A stretch of DNA of 64,000 bases from contig OX419755.1 of the NCBI GenBank assembly GCA_948567375.1, forward strand, positions 53,325,001-53,389,000. The letters are read 5' to 3'. Positions 44,170 through 56,773 of this stretch are shown here, one piece after another. The DNA is from Lunularia cruciata. Its lineage: Eukaryota; Streptophyta; Marchantiopsida; Lunulariales; Lunulariaceae. The position numbers were made by a program, and so were the translations under genes. The notes under the pieces are model-generated. The model was not told where the DNA came from and searched no databases. It worked only from the letters and a program-made list of their open reading frames with translations. Position 1 is the stretch's first letter. The number at the start of each line of letters is the position of its first letter.

Positions 44170-44411
44170 TAACCAATGTACCCCGTACTTTAAACTTAAT
44201 TTTTTTTATAAGAAAGGCTAGCGACTGTTTATTACAAACAGTAGAATCTACTAAGTGGGGACACGATATATAGAGTTGTAAAGAGTACGATACCTACCTG
44301 GTGGAGGAACGTGAAAAGTGAAAAGGAGAAGTGTTTTGAACTTCAAATGGAGGCCCCGATAAACGGCAGTATTATGTTTAACGATCCTAAATAGCGAAAT
44401 TCTTCAAGTGA
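44170..44411 (+). pseudogene. Decayed organellar large-subunit rRNA fragment
   Basis: Blocks characteristic of bacterial-type 23S rRNA appear in order: ACCCCGTACTT near 44180 (23S: CCGTAACTT), GGCTAGCGACTGTTTATTAC at 44216-44235 (23S: CTGGCTGCAACTGTTTATTAA), and GGCCCCGATAAACGGC at about 44352 (23S: GCCCCGGTAAACGGCGG). AACGATCCTAAATAGCGAAATTC at 44380-44402 then follows, split here as AACGATCCTAA and TAGCGAAATTC (23S: AACGGTCCTAAGGTAGCGAAATTC). Spacing matches one part of domain IV. The many changes show a nuclear copy of organellar DNA. CTAAGT and ACGATATATAGAG lean towards plant mitochondrial rather than plastid rRNA, weakly. Confidence 0.7.
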
Positions 44412-44534
44412 AAATGAAACAAATTAGGAGTATGTAAATTCGGTAGTGTTACATAAGAAGAACCAAAGAATAATAAGTTGATCCTTCACAAAATATGCTG
44501 AAAGTGGATTGGAAGTTCTGGGAGATTTATGTGG

Positions 44535-44650
44535 AAAGGTAAGAGAAAATGGCGACCGCGTAGGATAGATAACAAGAAGGATGGGAAGACCCCATCAAGC
44601 CGTATAAGGAGAAGACATAGGGGAAAGGTAAGAGGAAGTTACGTTATGAG
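44535..44650 (-). mobile_element. LINE-like dispersed repeat, copy D (3' module only)
   Basis: The minus strand reads CGGCTTGATGGGGTCTTCCC, then ATCCTTCTTG, then CTACGCGGTCGCC, matching 57140-57195 and the equivalent parts of copies A and B. It lies about 300 bases upstream of the XDH start codon. Confidence 0.55.
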
Positions 44651-44940
44651 GGAGACATAGATTTGGTATTTTGTTTGCTTTCGAGTCTAGGTTGCTGGGA
44701 TAACCAAGAAACATAATCCTCCAAGGACAGCCTTTATGGTAATAAGCACATGCTCATGCTAGGACAGAAGGGAGGGAGAGAGGAGGAGCTCGTGAGAGCT
44801 GTTAAAGTGTTGGTATAGCTGCCCGGAAAGCATGAGACGTAAGGAAGTTGTGATAGCGGGGTTGAGATCCATTATTAAGCTCCCTCACTCGAGTGTGGAT
44901 GCTAGTTACTGAGAAAGAAATCTGAAAGAACAAAAAAGAG

Positions 44941-47900
44941 ATGGGTTCGCTGAGCTTGGATTCGGATGTCTCCTCCGAAGAGGAGAAACGGGAGGAGGAG
45001 CCGCTTTTGTTTGTCAACGGGAAGAAGAGACTTCTGCCCAAGGATCAAGCGCACTCCACTCTTTTGGAATACCTCCGAGGTTGGACAATTCTGGAGAAAA
45101 TTGAGCTTCTGAACAATTTTCATGTTTCTGTCGCTTTTAATTTCACTTCGAATTCTCAAAAGTAGCTGGTTGTGGAGCTGAATTTGTCTGTTTGAGCATA
45201 GATTGACATGAATTAATTGTCGAGAAACTGTCTTGAGTAGATTCTGGACGGTGTCTTTTGTTAGATCGCTTCCTTCCACGCGTGAGGCTATATCCCTCAG
45301 TATCACAGTATCAAACATTGTCTATATCTGCTTTTGAATGTCAAGGTAGTTATGTCGGAAGCGACCATGTCCTCACTCCCGTGCTTTGTTGCCTCTGTCT
45401 GTCTGGCTTTGTCAACATAGCCACTTTGAGTACTTCTCAAATTAAATTTGAGAGCCTGAGCGACAGAATCAGGAACCCAGATACGACGGGAAATGAGAAC
45501 ATCAACAATTATGGTCTAATGCTTAGCTTTTTCAGGCTTTGATTATTGTGCCTTGACTATTTGACTCCATTATGTTTGAGAAATCTGGAGATTCAATTGA
45601 ATTCCCGGTCAATTTTGGATATTTTTCTCCATTTCCATTTCATAGCATTAGGAAAAGAGAGATCCAGGGAATAATATTTCTCGTCAGTCGTCGAACTGAT
45701 TCAACACTTCGAATCTTCGCGAATGAAAAAAATTGAGAATATTTAAACTCTTTTGTAAGAACGCTCTTGTAGGTGCACTGAGTCATGATTATGGTCGAGT
45801 TAACACTGTTGACAATCGGTATGATAGACTCCCAGAGTTGTTGACAATTGGGTAATGATCCACTCTCAAAGTTCTTACATGACAAATATTTGCTTAACAG
45901 GAGTGGGTCTCACTGGAACCAAGCTGGGGTGCGGGGAAGGAGGATGTGGGGCTTGCACTGTGATGGTGTCTCATTTCGACTCTATTCAGCAAACTGTTGT
46001 GTAGGACCCTCCCAGTCTGCCATGAAGAGCTTATGCAAGGGAGCGATGCAGTAGCGATGTTTCTTTTGAGAGAATGAGTGCTTTTTTATTTCTTGGAGAG
46101 AGGCTGCCTATCCTACTTCGATGTAGGATCCATTCTGTATTGAGACTGAGGATGTTGATTGATTTCTGTATCCAGGCACCGAGCAGTGAATGCTTGCTTG
46201 GCCCCTCTTTACTCGGTGGAGGGTATGCATGTGGTGACGGTAGAAGGTATTGGTGATCGACGTCGTGGTTTGCACCCTGTCCAGGTAGGACAGAGCAGTC
46301 ATTGAACTTGTTTCTAGTCCTGATCTTCATGAAAGTTTTAACCTCTGCCTAGAGTATCTCCTTTGTTGACAGATTCAGTTTTCAGAAAATGAATGAATCC
46401 TACAGAACTTACCTTCCGTTTCCAGTATCAACTTCGAGTATCAACACAAGATGACAGTTGGTAGCTGGCTGCCACATGACAGTTTATGTTGGAATCTGTA
46501 GCTGTGAACTGGACTTAATTTCAACTTATATATTGCGCACCATGGTTGAATTGCTGGCAGGAAGCATTAGCTACTTCTCACGGTTCACAGTGTGGCTTTT
46601 GCACTCCTGGGTTTGTGATGTCAATGTACTCTCTGTTGCGGGCATCCAAAGCTGCTCCAACAAACGAAGAGATTGAAGAGGCTCTTGCAGGGAATCTCTG
46701 CCGGTGCACAGGTTATCGTCCAATTCTAGATGCCTTCCGTGTTTTTGCTAAAACTGATCCTTTGCCATATACTGCTGAATCGCTTAGTGCAAGTGATAGC
46801 TTATCCTCCCTCACCGTGCCGCTTACAAATGGCCAAACGGTGTGTCCGTCTACGGGGAAACCTTGTGATTGTAATAAGGGTGCTGCAAGTGATCCGAAGA
46901 AAGATAGGACGGGCAGCGCAGAGTTCGAGGTGTTGAGTGAATCTGTCAAAGGAGAGCCCATATTTCCTCCTGAACTACGAAACAGAAACGTTGTCCCATT
47001 GTCTTTGACTGGACATCGAGGTATAAATTGGCATCGACCCAATTCACTTGATGCTGTCCTAGATTTGAAAGCGAGGTACCCTGATGCCAAACTGGTTAAT
47101 GGGAACACTGAGGTTGGGATAGAGATGAGATTCAAAAGTTTTAATTATCCTGTCCTGATATCCACAACGCATGTTACTGAAATGAATACTATAACGCAAA
47201 CAAACGACGGTCTACAGATCGGTGCATCAGTAACACTCACAAGGTTAATGGAAGTTCTCAGGAAAAGTTTAACACAACGTAAGGCTTATGAGACATCAGT
47301 TTCAAGCGCATTTCTTCACCAGCTAAAATGGTTTGCGGGGAGCCAAATAAGGAACGTGTCCTCCATTGGTGGAAATATCTGCACCGCGAGTCCAATTTCA
47401 GATCTGAACCCTCTTTGGATTGCTTCCGGAGCGACCTTCACAGTCCTCAGTCATGGAAAGATATCTAGGACTGTAAAGGCGGCTGACTTTTTTACTGGTT
47501 ATCGCAAGGTGGATTTGAAGAAAGGAGAGATACTGGGATCTGTGTTCCTTCCATGGAGCAAACAATTTGAATACGTGATGGAGTTCAAACAATCTCACCG
47601 TCGAGATGATGATATTGCACTAGTCAATGCAGGTATGCGTATCTCGTTAGAACCAACAGGAGCAGGCAGCTGGACTGTTATGGAGGCTTGTCTAGCGTAT
47701 GGAGGGGTTGGTGCAACCTGCATAATAGCAAGAAAGACCGCACAGTTTCTGTCTGGGAAAGAATGGGCTTGGTCAAACTTCGAGAAGGCACTTCCATTAA
47801 TCTCAGAAGATATCAATATGATGGACAATGCTCCTGGTGGCATGGTTGAATTTCGGCGATCACTCACAACCAGCTTTTTCTTCAAGTTCTTTTTATACGT

Positions 47901-50900
47901 TATCTACAAGTTGGAGCAAGAAGCAGATTTTGTGCATAATTTGCCAAAGAGTTACAGATCCGCTGTTGCTCCGTATAAAAGAGAAATGCCGCATAGTATT
48001 CAGGGTTTCGGAACTCCGGCATCTAAAAGTACTAGTGTGGGGCAGCCATTGATGCATTTGTCTGCTACACTTCAGGTCAGTCGTGCATACTCTATGAGAG
48101 CCAGACAAACTTGGTTGTGTCTTTACAAAATGCAAAAAACATAAAAGCAGGCTTCCTTGTTAGGTAAACCAGGCTCAAAGCAGGATGGGTTTTCCATAAG
48201 TCTCCTGTACTTGGCGTCTTTTGTATTCGCTACTTGACGACACTTTGTTTTTTCTACGCGGGACTCGATGATCAGGTAACCGGAGAAGCAGAGTATGTAG
48301 ATGATGTGCCAGCGCCTGCTAGCACGTTGCATGGATATCTGGTTCTCAGTACAAGGCCTCATGCCAAGCTTCTTTCGTTGGATACCAAACAAGCGGAAGC
48401 CCAACCAGGTTTCGAAGGATTTTACTCTTTCAAAGATCTGCCGGGTCGGAATGATGTCGGAGCTGTTGTACCCGATGAAGAGCTTTTTGCAAGTGATTTA
48501 GTCACTTGTGTAGGACAGGTAAGTCTCATCAGCATTCTCTTGACGACTTTCTGTCTATGTATTCTTGGTCGCAGATGTCAGGCTCAGTGCTGGGATGACC
48601 TTCCAATGTCATTTTTACGAACGTCTTTGAACTTAGTAACGAGATTTGCATCCCTCGATTCCGAGGTCCTTGATCCTTAGTACCTTACTGCTTGCGTTCT
48701 CTACTCCAGGCCACCGGATGAAACCTAGTATCCTTTCTGCTATGGTTTTCTTCCAAGAGTTGATGTTGGGATTGGACAATGGTATCTGATATAATGGCGG
48801 TTTATCTCTTTGTGTTTGATGATAACTGCCACACACTAGTTACTCCATTCAGGACAGAATCAAGTTGTTGCATGATTGAACAATTAAGTTTGAGTGTGCT
48901 TTCTAACAAGCAATACCAACGAATATCTAAAACTATATGATTTACTATTCCACTTTTCCACACAGGTGATAGGAATCGTAGTAGCAGATTCACATGAGAA
49001 TGCTAAGCAAGCAGCGTTGAAAGTCGTCGTGGAATACGCGGACTTGCCTGCAGTTTTCAGCATTGAAGAAGCGGTCTCAGCGAATCTTTTCCATGAGAGC
49101 TTCCATGGAGGCAAAGGAGGGGCGAAGCGTGAATTAGTGGCAGGAAATGTAGAAGAATGCTTTGCTAGTGGAAGCTGTGACCATATAGAGGAAGGTGAAG
49201 TGAGGATGGGCGGTCAGGAACATTTCTACCTGGAACCTAACAGCGCTTTAGTCTGGACGGCAGATGGAGGCAATGAAGTTCACATGCTTGCTTCCACTCA
49301 GGTAAGTCTTCTATAGAGAACATGAACGCTTCTAGTATTCTGGATACTTCTTCTTTCTCCGCTTTGTCAGACCTTATAAGTACGTTTACCTTGTTGACTT
49401 GCTCTCAAACTGTGTTTGGTCTACGACTTTGTTTCGTCCATTTGCAATTTGACGTAATTAAATTTGCCTAGGTCTGCCTTTGACTGCTCAGTTCCTGATG
49501 GTAATCTTCTTTTAACTACTCTGCAGCCTGTCCCCTTTGTTAATAGATCAAATTTATGAAATCTCTCCCTGCAGGCACCACAGAAGCACCAGAAAGTTGT
49601 TGCACATGTACTTGGCCTGCCTATGAGCAAAGTTGTGTGCAGGACAAAGAGGATTGGCGGGGGATTTGGTGGGAAAGAAACACGCTCAGCTTTTATCAAT
49701 GCCGTTGCAGCCTTGCCTGCCTATTTGTTGAAACGACCCGTTAAGCTGACTCTGGACCGGGAAATCGATATGATGATCACAGGACAAAGACATGCTTTTC
49801 TCGGCAAGTATAAGGTAGAAAGCATAGTCCCGAGATTACGGCATGCCCTTCCTTGGATCCACACGCATTGTCTGGAAGATACAGCAAAGAAGATGCAACT
49901 AATAGAATCTGACTTCCGTTGCATCAATATTTTCTTGATCAAACATTCCCTTTTTCTCAACACTATGTCATCAGTCCTGGTCACTTATCCTCTGGCCTTC
50001 ACGAAAATCCAGTTGAGTTCAAATCCACATTGGGTTTACCACAGAACTTATATACGGTACTTGTATTGATTCTTGCTAAAGGAAATTTAGGGGGACTTCA
50101 AGAGTTTCAGCACATCAAGTCTTGTGTTGCTATTTGATCATGTTCGTGCAGAAGTTAATTTGATTCATCTGTTTAACACTCTTGCTGTCTTCCAAACTCC
50201 GTGATCACATAAGCTAATTGTACTGTCTTCGAGCGCATATGTATCAGTCGAGAACTCAAGTTTTCTAGTCAGATGACTATCTCACATCAGGTCCTGAACA
50301 TCTGCCCACAATTATAAGTCAGTTAGTAGTTGCTGACAAACTCTGGTCTCGCAACAGGTGGGCTTCACAAGAGAGGGGAAAGTGATGGCACTAGACCTAG
50401 ATATCTTCAACAATGGCGGTAATTCTTTGGACCTGTCACACTCAATTCTTGAGAGGGCCATGTTCCACTCCGACAATGTGTACGTCATCCCTAACGTGCG
50501 AATACGAGGAAAAGTTTGCAAAACGAACGTTCCTAGCAATACTGCCTTCCGAGGGTTTGGTGGTCCTCAAGGAATGCTAATTGCGGAAAATTGGATTGAG
50601 CGCATTGCCCGCACGGTTGGGCGAGCTCCAGAGGAGATTCGGGTACGCTTCTTAATAAACCGCTCAAAGTTATAATATTTTGTCAGAGAACGCTCAAAGT
50701 TAGTATCCAATCTGTTATACTTCTGCCAGAGAATCAGAGCTGACCCATCCCATCAAGTCGAGCTTGTTGCTGACACAGGCAGGCAATCTTAGTCGTATGC
50801 TGAGTTTCAAATATTCTGAGTCATCCTTTCAAGATATTATACATTAGTGAATACATATGTAAACTTCTCGTCAATATCCTAGTTCAAGGGACCGTGCAAT

Positions 50901-53057
50901 AATCTAAAGTAGCATTGCCTCCTTTTGCTCCTTTCCATGATAGCTTACGTGCAGTTGCATTGTGTTGAGGGACAGGAATTGAATCTCCAACAAGAAGGGT
51001 ACGAGCTCCATTATGGACAAATAGTTGAAAACTGTAACATACAGAAGGTGTGGGATGATTTAAAGAGCTCCTGTGAATTTGTAAAAAGGAAAAATGAGGT
51101 TCAAACCTTCAACTCGCAAAATCGGTGGAAGAAGAGAGGTGTAGCTATGGTTCCCACGAAGTTTGGTATATCGTTTACCACCAAAATGCTTAATCAGGTG
51201 AGGAAGATACTCGTTTGGTATGCTGTCGATGGCAATGCTAGATCTAAATAATTTGTGGGAAGATTGGCTAGAATATGCATGCGGTTGTTTCATGTTGTTC
51301 CCAGAGTGTACTGGGCTGTCTAAAAACCATTTAGAGCTTATTACGTAGCTTATCTGCAGGCGGGAGCGTTGGTGCAAGTCTACACGGATGGAACAGTTTT
51401 GGTAACACACGGAGGCGTCGAGATGGGACAAGGGTTGCACACCAAAATGGCTCAGATTGCAGCTACAGCATTTGGAATTCCTGTTGATCAAGTCTTCATT
51501 GCCGAAACCAGTACTGACAAGGTTCAACCTCGTCTCTTATTATCTCCAATTACCTAAGTATCATTATCTCGTTTCCTACCGGCTGTGATCGGCCTTGAAA
51601 TTTTGGTACCAGTCACGGCTGAGCCAACTAGTCAGATACATGGAAGATTTGTCCCATATCTGTGCAATGATCTTAAGAGCAAATATTGATATGAGGAAAC
51701 TCAGTAGCGACGGATGAATTAGAATGCCGGCATCTTGTTGGGCAATGAGAAAGAAAGTCGCTTTTGAAGCCTTTGTAGTTTGAACCTGAGGTGAGATTTT
51801 TCTTAAGGTTCAACACATGATCAGACGGTATAATCCTTCCAGGACTCATCTGACTGGTTGTCCCATGTCTTGCGTGAATGAAGGTTCCAAATGCATCCCC
51901 GACTGCAGCTTCCGCAAGTTCAGATATGTATGGAGGTGCAGTTCTGGATGCCTGCGAGCAGATAAAGGCTCGCATTAAACCTGTGCTTGAAAAAATGCCC
52001 GGAGCGTCATTTGCTGAGGTATGTGCTGAATAAACTTTCGTGTGAGTCCCTTGATATTCCAAACTGTTGAAGTTGATAGGTCCTGACGTGTAATTTACAT
52101 CCCTGCAGGTTGTTCTCAGCAGCTACCTGCAACGAATCGACCTTTCAGCCCATGGGTTTTATATCACTCCAAATATTGGATTTGAATGGGACGTTGGCAA
52201 AGGACGACCCTTCAACTACTACACCTTTGGGGCTGCCTTTGCAGAGACAGAAATCGACACGCTCACAGGAGACTTTCATCTCCGCCGTGTTGATATTGTC
52301 ATGGATTTGGGCAGCCCAATAAATCCTGCTATTGATATTGGTCAGGTCAGTCACTTCTGTCCTATATATTGGTGTTTGCTTATTGCTTACGATGTTACTA
52401 CCAAATGAAATGCTCATTCTCAGGAAGCTGTAGTTTATTGAACGATTGGTTGTGGGGCTGTCGAAGTATACTGAAAATTTTTTGAGACACACAGGTAGAA
52501 GGAGGATTTGTCCAAGGGCTAGGATGGGTAGCTTTGGAGGAGCTCAAGTGGGGCGATGGTGCCCATAAGTGGGTGAGGCCTGGTCATTTGTTCACGCAAG
52601 GACCAGGAACCTACAAAATTCCTACATGCAACGATATCCCGATTGATTTTCGAGTGACGCTACTGAAGGTGAGACACTACACTACGTCAACTCCTGTGTT
52701 GAAGATTCGAAGTACCTTCACGCGCTCGATAGTAATGCCTTATGGTTCAAAGCTCGTAGCTGCTGAACATAAGGATCAATCGAGACGTATCTGATTTTTT
52801 GCTGGTTGGTGTAGGATGTCCCAAATCCCAATGCAGTGCATTCTTCCAAAGCAGTTGGGGAACCTCCCCTATTTTTGGCTTCAGCAGCCCTGTTCGCCAT
52901 CAAAGATGCCATACTTGCTGCTCGGAAAGATAATGATTTAGACGGATGGTTTGTGCTGGACACTCCAGCAACACCTGAGCGCATTCGCTTGGCTTGTGCC
53001 GATCAGTTCACTAAGCCATGGGCTCCTCATGACATCAGACCAAATCTGAGTGTCTAG
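44941..53057 (+). CDS. XDH: Xanthine dehydrogenase, complete gene with 14 coding exons
   Basis: Molybdenum enzyme that oxidises hypoxanthine and xanthine to urate, passing electrons through two 2Fe-2S clusters and FAD to NAD+; a cytosolic homodimer in purine breakdown. Exons: 44941-45079, 45901-46000, 46176-46284, 46561-48075, 48276-48518, 48966-49301, 49575-49814, 50358-50642, 50976-51197, 51360-51521, 51884-52018, 52109-52345, 52495-52668, 52815-53057. All introns are GT-AG and phases join to 1379 residues (Arabidopsis XDH1: 1361). Cluster ligands: Cys57, 62, 65, 87 and Cys127, 130, 163, 165. The FAD domain has [12 protein letters not shown] near residue 295 and FFTGYRK. Molybdenum-site residues by alignment to the bovine enzyme: Gln786 ([10 protein letters not shown]), Glu849 (GGFGGKET), Arg927 (LERAMF) and Glu1315 (GEPPLFL). 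It ends RPNLSV, as plant homologues do. The start is the first ATG in frame with LLFVNGKKR and fits homologues. Exon 4 (1515 bp) is unusually long, and intron 1 (821 bp) is the largest. No frameshift was found. Confidence 0.95.
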
Positions 53058-53058
53058 T

Positions 53059-53105
53059 GTATATATATTATATGTATTATATATATTATATATTATATGT
53101 GTATA
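53059..53105. repeat. TA-rich microsatellite just after the XDH stop codon
   Basis: Runs of TATATAT, TTATATG and ATTATATA start two bases after the stop codon, so they would lie in the 3' UTR. A similar short run is at about 53608-53640. Confidence 0.85.
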
Positions 53106-53413
53106 TCTCATCCACCTTCTCCGATTTTCGTTTCGTGACTCAGCTCTTCCTTGACCCGCGATATTTACAGACTATTACTTGTCTCTTGCCACCAGTTTAT
53201 CTCCATCCTTTTCAGCTGTCCGTTTCTTCCTGTTGTATTTATTTCTCTACTTATGTGGGAGGACTGTCTCCGTTTCTTTGCAGGCTGCATCTCAAATATG
53301 TGAGTTGCTATCTAATGGTTTCCACGTGACAGTTATTTCGCCTTTCATTCGATGATGTTTCTCATATAGATATGCGGGTGTTTCAATATGTTTATTTCGC
53401 TTATGCCATTGCT

Positions 53414-53529
53414 GCAGGTTACCTTCGATGCATTCTAACTTAGGGATTTCATACTACTCTAGCCTTGCGTGTAGCTTACCTTCCGTGCATTCTACCCTCG
53501 GGGTTTAATACTCCTAGTGTTGCGTATCA
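53414..53529 (+). repeat. Two-copy 58-bp tandem repeat
   Basis: Units at about 53414 and 53472 share TTACCTTC-GTGCATTCTA, a GGGRTTTNATACTNCT block and GTTGCGT. It lies in the pyrimidine-rich flank of XDH. Confidence 0.75.
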
Positions 53530-53749
53530 TGTATATATTGTTTATCGCTCATTTGCACTTCATGAGTTCTGGATAACCCGTTCCCAGAACGGCTTCCGTT
53601 CTCGTATACCTATATATTATATGTATTATTGTATATATATTCTTCGGATCCGAAGGTCACTTCTGTAGGTTACTTGCCACCAAGTACAGTAGTTTCAAGA
53701 GAAGGTCTTTCTACTAGTGACAAAAGCATTGCAGTCTTGGACCAGTTTG

Positions 53750-53910
53750 TTTGTACAGTGGATGATGGTATCTGTGAAATGCATGAAAGTTACAGGTAAG
53801 CAGTATAGGAAAACCTGCCCTGTCAGTCGAAACGGAAATGCAGTATGTATTATATTTGTTCATTGGATGAGGGTACCTGTGAAACACATCAAACTGACAG
53901 GTAAGTAGTC
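53750..53910 (+). repeat. Two-copy ~105-bp tandem repeat
   Basis: TTTGTACAGTGGATGATGG (53750) and TTTGTTCATTGGATGAGGG (53855) start two copies. Each continues TACCTGTGAAAC-like text and ends in ACAGGTAAGNAGT. The second copy is incomplete. Confidence 0.75.
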
Positions 53911-54709
53911 TTGGGGAATGTACAATTTATTACAATATACAATCAGTAATTTGTAGAGAACATGGTTATCTTACTATCCCTCCCTCTGTACACTATCTAG
54001 TCCTGTCGCTACCCAGCCAGTACTTACAGCAACAGACCAACACTTGCATATATATGATCGTTCTTATTCTTCGATGATCTTTCCCCGCCCTCCTAAGTAG
54101 TTTAGAATTCATCATCGGGTAACTTTGCTATGTTTTGCTTGTTTTCTGCACTGATCGGTGTTTCCTTTCAGGTATTAGCAAGGTATAGGTCGAGTCCTTT
54201 CTGTTCTCTTGCCCACGATTATGCATTCTTCCTTTGCTCGTGATTATTCTGCAAATCGATTTATTCTGTTCATTCTTCTTATTCCTGCTTTTAGGTGACC
54301 CCCTCCTTCCAGTTTCCACAACACTTTAACACTATTACTACTTTGAGCAGCACTTTAGGGAGCAGCCGAGTCTGCCTTGGTACTCATGAGCTTTCGAACA
54401 GGAACTCGGTACAAGAGGTACTGGCATTTGCTCAGCTACTTTGGCACTGCGTTGGGCACTGATGAAGTCGCAGTGCTTTCGTGGAGGTTTACTATGACCA
54501 CCTTCTGCTTCCTTCTGTTGTTGAGTTGTTCTAGAATTCATGCGCCAATAGCGTATGCTGCGATATACTCTATCCAATCCTCTAGCGCCTCGCTCTGCAT
54601 ACCCCCAGAAGCCGTCCAGAAAACAGCTTCTACTCTCATTTCGTCATACCCTGTCCTCTTGTAGGTGTAGGAGTACCTGATGTATAATATTTCTTGACAC
54701 ACATGTTAC

Positions 54710-55430
54710 CGATTACACGAGGCTTACTAGTTCTATACATGTGTTGCTCTCGATATGTTGCTATTATGCCTTTACTTCCGTTCATATTCGACTTGTTAAT
54801 TCACTTAATCTCCTTCATGGATTTAATACTCATCTCGAACGGCTTCTGTCCTCATTTCTCAAAATCATGTTTACGTTTCATCTGCATTTTATTTGCATTT
54901 AATGAGTTCTGGATCCCCCGTTCCTCGAACGGCTTCTGCTCTCATCTCCTCATATCTAGTCCTGTCGCTCCACTCCACCCATCCTCAAGTAATACTCTTT
55001 CTAGCTCGATGTTTGTCTGTTTCATGGTTCCTACACGAGTTTCGATTTCATGGTTTCAGCCGGACTTTCGATTTCAGATTGCTTAATCGTTCACGACTTG
55101 CTTGTCGGTTGTTGATTACACGATGTATACTATTTCTCTACATGCGTTGCTTATCGGTAGTCGATTACACGGTATATACTAGTTCTCTCATGAAATGTTT
55201 CATTTACGTGTTGACTTCAGCTTACACTCAATTTGTTAGATTCCCTTACTCTCCTTCCGGATTTACTATTCATTTCGATATGCACATATCATTTTTACAT
55301 TCCATCTGCATTTCACATGCACTGAATGAGTTCCGGATCTTCCGTTCCTCGAACGTCTTCTGCTCTCATTTCTTCATATCCAGTCCTGTCCTACTTCGCT
55401 CTTACCCTTTGCCAGAAACTAGCACTGACT
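54710..55430 (+). repeat. Diverged ~425-450-bp tandem duplication
   Basis: CGATTACACG at 54710 and 55162, and TGAGTTCTGGATC-TCCGTTC text at about 54903 and 55327, mark two copies. Both go on to CCTCGAACG, CTTCTGCTCTCAT, CTCATAT and AGTCCTGTC. A third, short copy of the start (GATTACACGATGTATAC) is at about 55114. Weaker copies of the end block are near 53560, 54600 and 54830. The 199-residue frame at 54893-55492 is a by-product of the stop-poor pyrimidine-rich repeat. Confidence 0.75.
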
Positions 55431-55490
55431 TCCCTTACTGCTCTATCGCTTCGCATTGCTTTGTGGTTAACTCAAAACAGTGGACTTCAT

Positions 55491-55514
55491 AATGAACGGA
55501 ATATTCACCGTTCA
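55491..55514. repeat. Short 8-bp inverted repeat
   Basis: ATGAACGG, spacer AATATTCA, CCGTTCAT. Perfect arms, but short enough to arise by chance. Confidence 0.6.
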
Positions 55515-55819
55515 TGGAATGTATGACTTTATCAATTCCGCATTGCGTAGCTATACTTGTGTTTGTGAGGCAATTCCAAGTTGCTTAGATTTTGCATGTG
55601 TTCAGTTGACGTTTCTGTCCTCAAAGGGTCTGGATTCCTCCTCGTACGACAGGCTTCTGCTCCTATCCACGTCTCTCTCGCTCTCTCCTAACCGTTTTTC
55701 CTTCTTGAGAAAGGGTTCAACATCCGATTTTCTGCAAGTCCTTCTGTGCTACGACTGGCAGGTTGTGTTGGAGCAAAACTGGGGGCTCGAGTCGCCTGTG
55801 TTTCTGATGTCGTTTTGAG

Positions 55820-56770
55820 AATGGTTTGAGAACCACTTATTACTCGAGGAATGAGGTGAGTCTGGATGAAGAATGCAGTTGAGGTGAAATGCTGTAGAAG
55901 TTTGCCTTTAGGCTGATGGGCTCGTTGTTGGGTATGCAGTCCACTCTCTGTAAGTGCAAGCCCGATAAGTGCAACTTACAATACGGTGGATGCAATGGAG
56001 TCTCAATGAAAAGGAAATAACGTGAAAGGGACTAAATTGCATTATCGTAAATGCAATGAAACGCCGAAAACATGTCCCATTGCATATTGCGTAATTTATC
56101 TATAAGTGAAAAAAAAATTGGATTTAAAATTTATCAGTAATAAAAGTAAATTAGGTGTGCTTTAATATATACATAAATTTTTGATGAGAAATTCTTTAAA
56201 TTTTTAACAAAGGTTATGATGATCATTCAATTCCAAGAAGGAACTTGAGGAATTTTTGTCAACCAAGTTCCGTGATAATCATTCAACTTAAATAATAAAG
56301 TGGTGTTACTTTTCAATAAATTGTACTGATGACCAAACAAACAAAGTGAAAGAACTTTTGTGGTAACTTTTACTAAAGTAAATATTTGGGTATTTAGCTA
56401 TTGGAAAATTGTAAATCCACCTCGCCTTTTCTGCTCATCCACCTCATCCGTCCTATTCTGACACTTCCAGATTGGCTAAATGTGGTCATTGTCGCCTGCT
56501 GGGGCATGGTTATAGGATTCTTGTACATCATGTTCCAACATGGTAGCCGGGCTCATAACAAAGCGAAATTGGTTTGATAAGTTTATTTGCACCGTAAGGG
56601 GTGAGGTGGGTTTATTGTTTCCCTAGATAGTAAGGTCTAGGAAGTTACCAAACCTCTTTCTTTGTTCGTTGCAACTCGAATATAAATTATAGAAACAAAT
56701 GAGAAATGAACATAAAATCAATCCCCACATTCATAGTTGTTAATATTCATTTAGTTAGATTCTAATCATG
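55820..56770. other. Intergenic DNA, becoming AT-rich
   Basis: A small imperfect inverted repeat (TGTAAGTGCA ... TGCAACTTACA) lies at 55949-55981 and a repeated TGCAATG motif occurs near 55998-56090. No gene is seen. Confidence 0.45.
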
Positions 56771-56773
56771 AAA

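Noticed and set aside
46713-47135. Antisense frame of 140 residues in XDH
   Set aside because: A shadow of the long exon 4 coding sequence on the other strand.
49623-50069. 148-residue frame extending beyond XDH exon 7
   Set aside because: The exon ends at a GT donor at 49814; beyond that the frame reads intron sequence and loses similarity to XDH.
54893-55492. 199-residue frame downstream of XDH
   Set aside because: It lies in the tandemly duplicated pyrimidine-rich flank, has no domain, and two phases are open at once.
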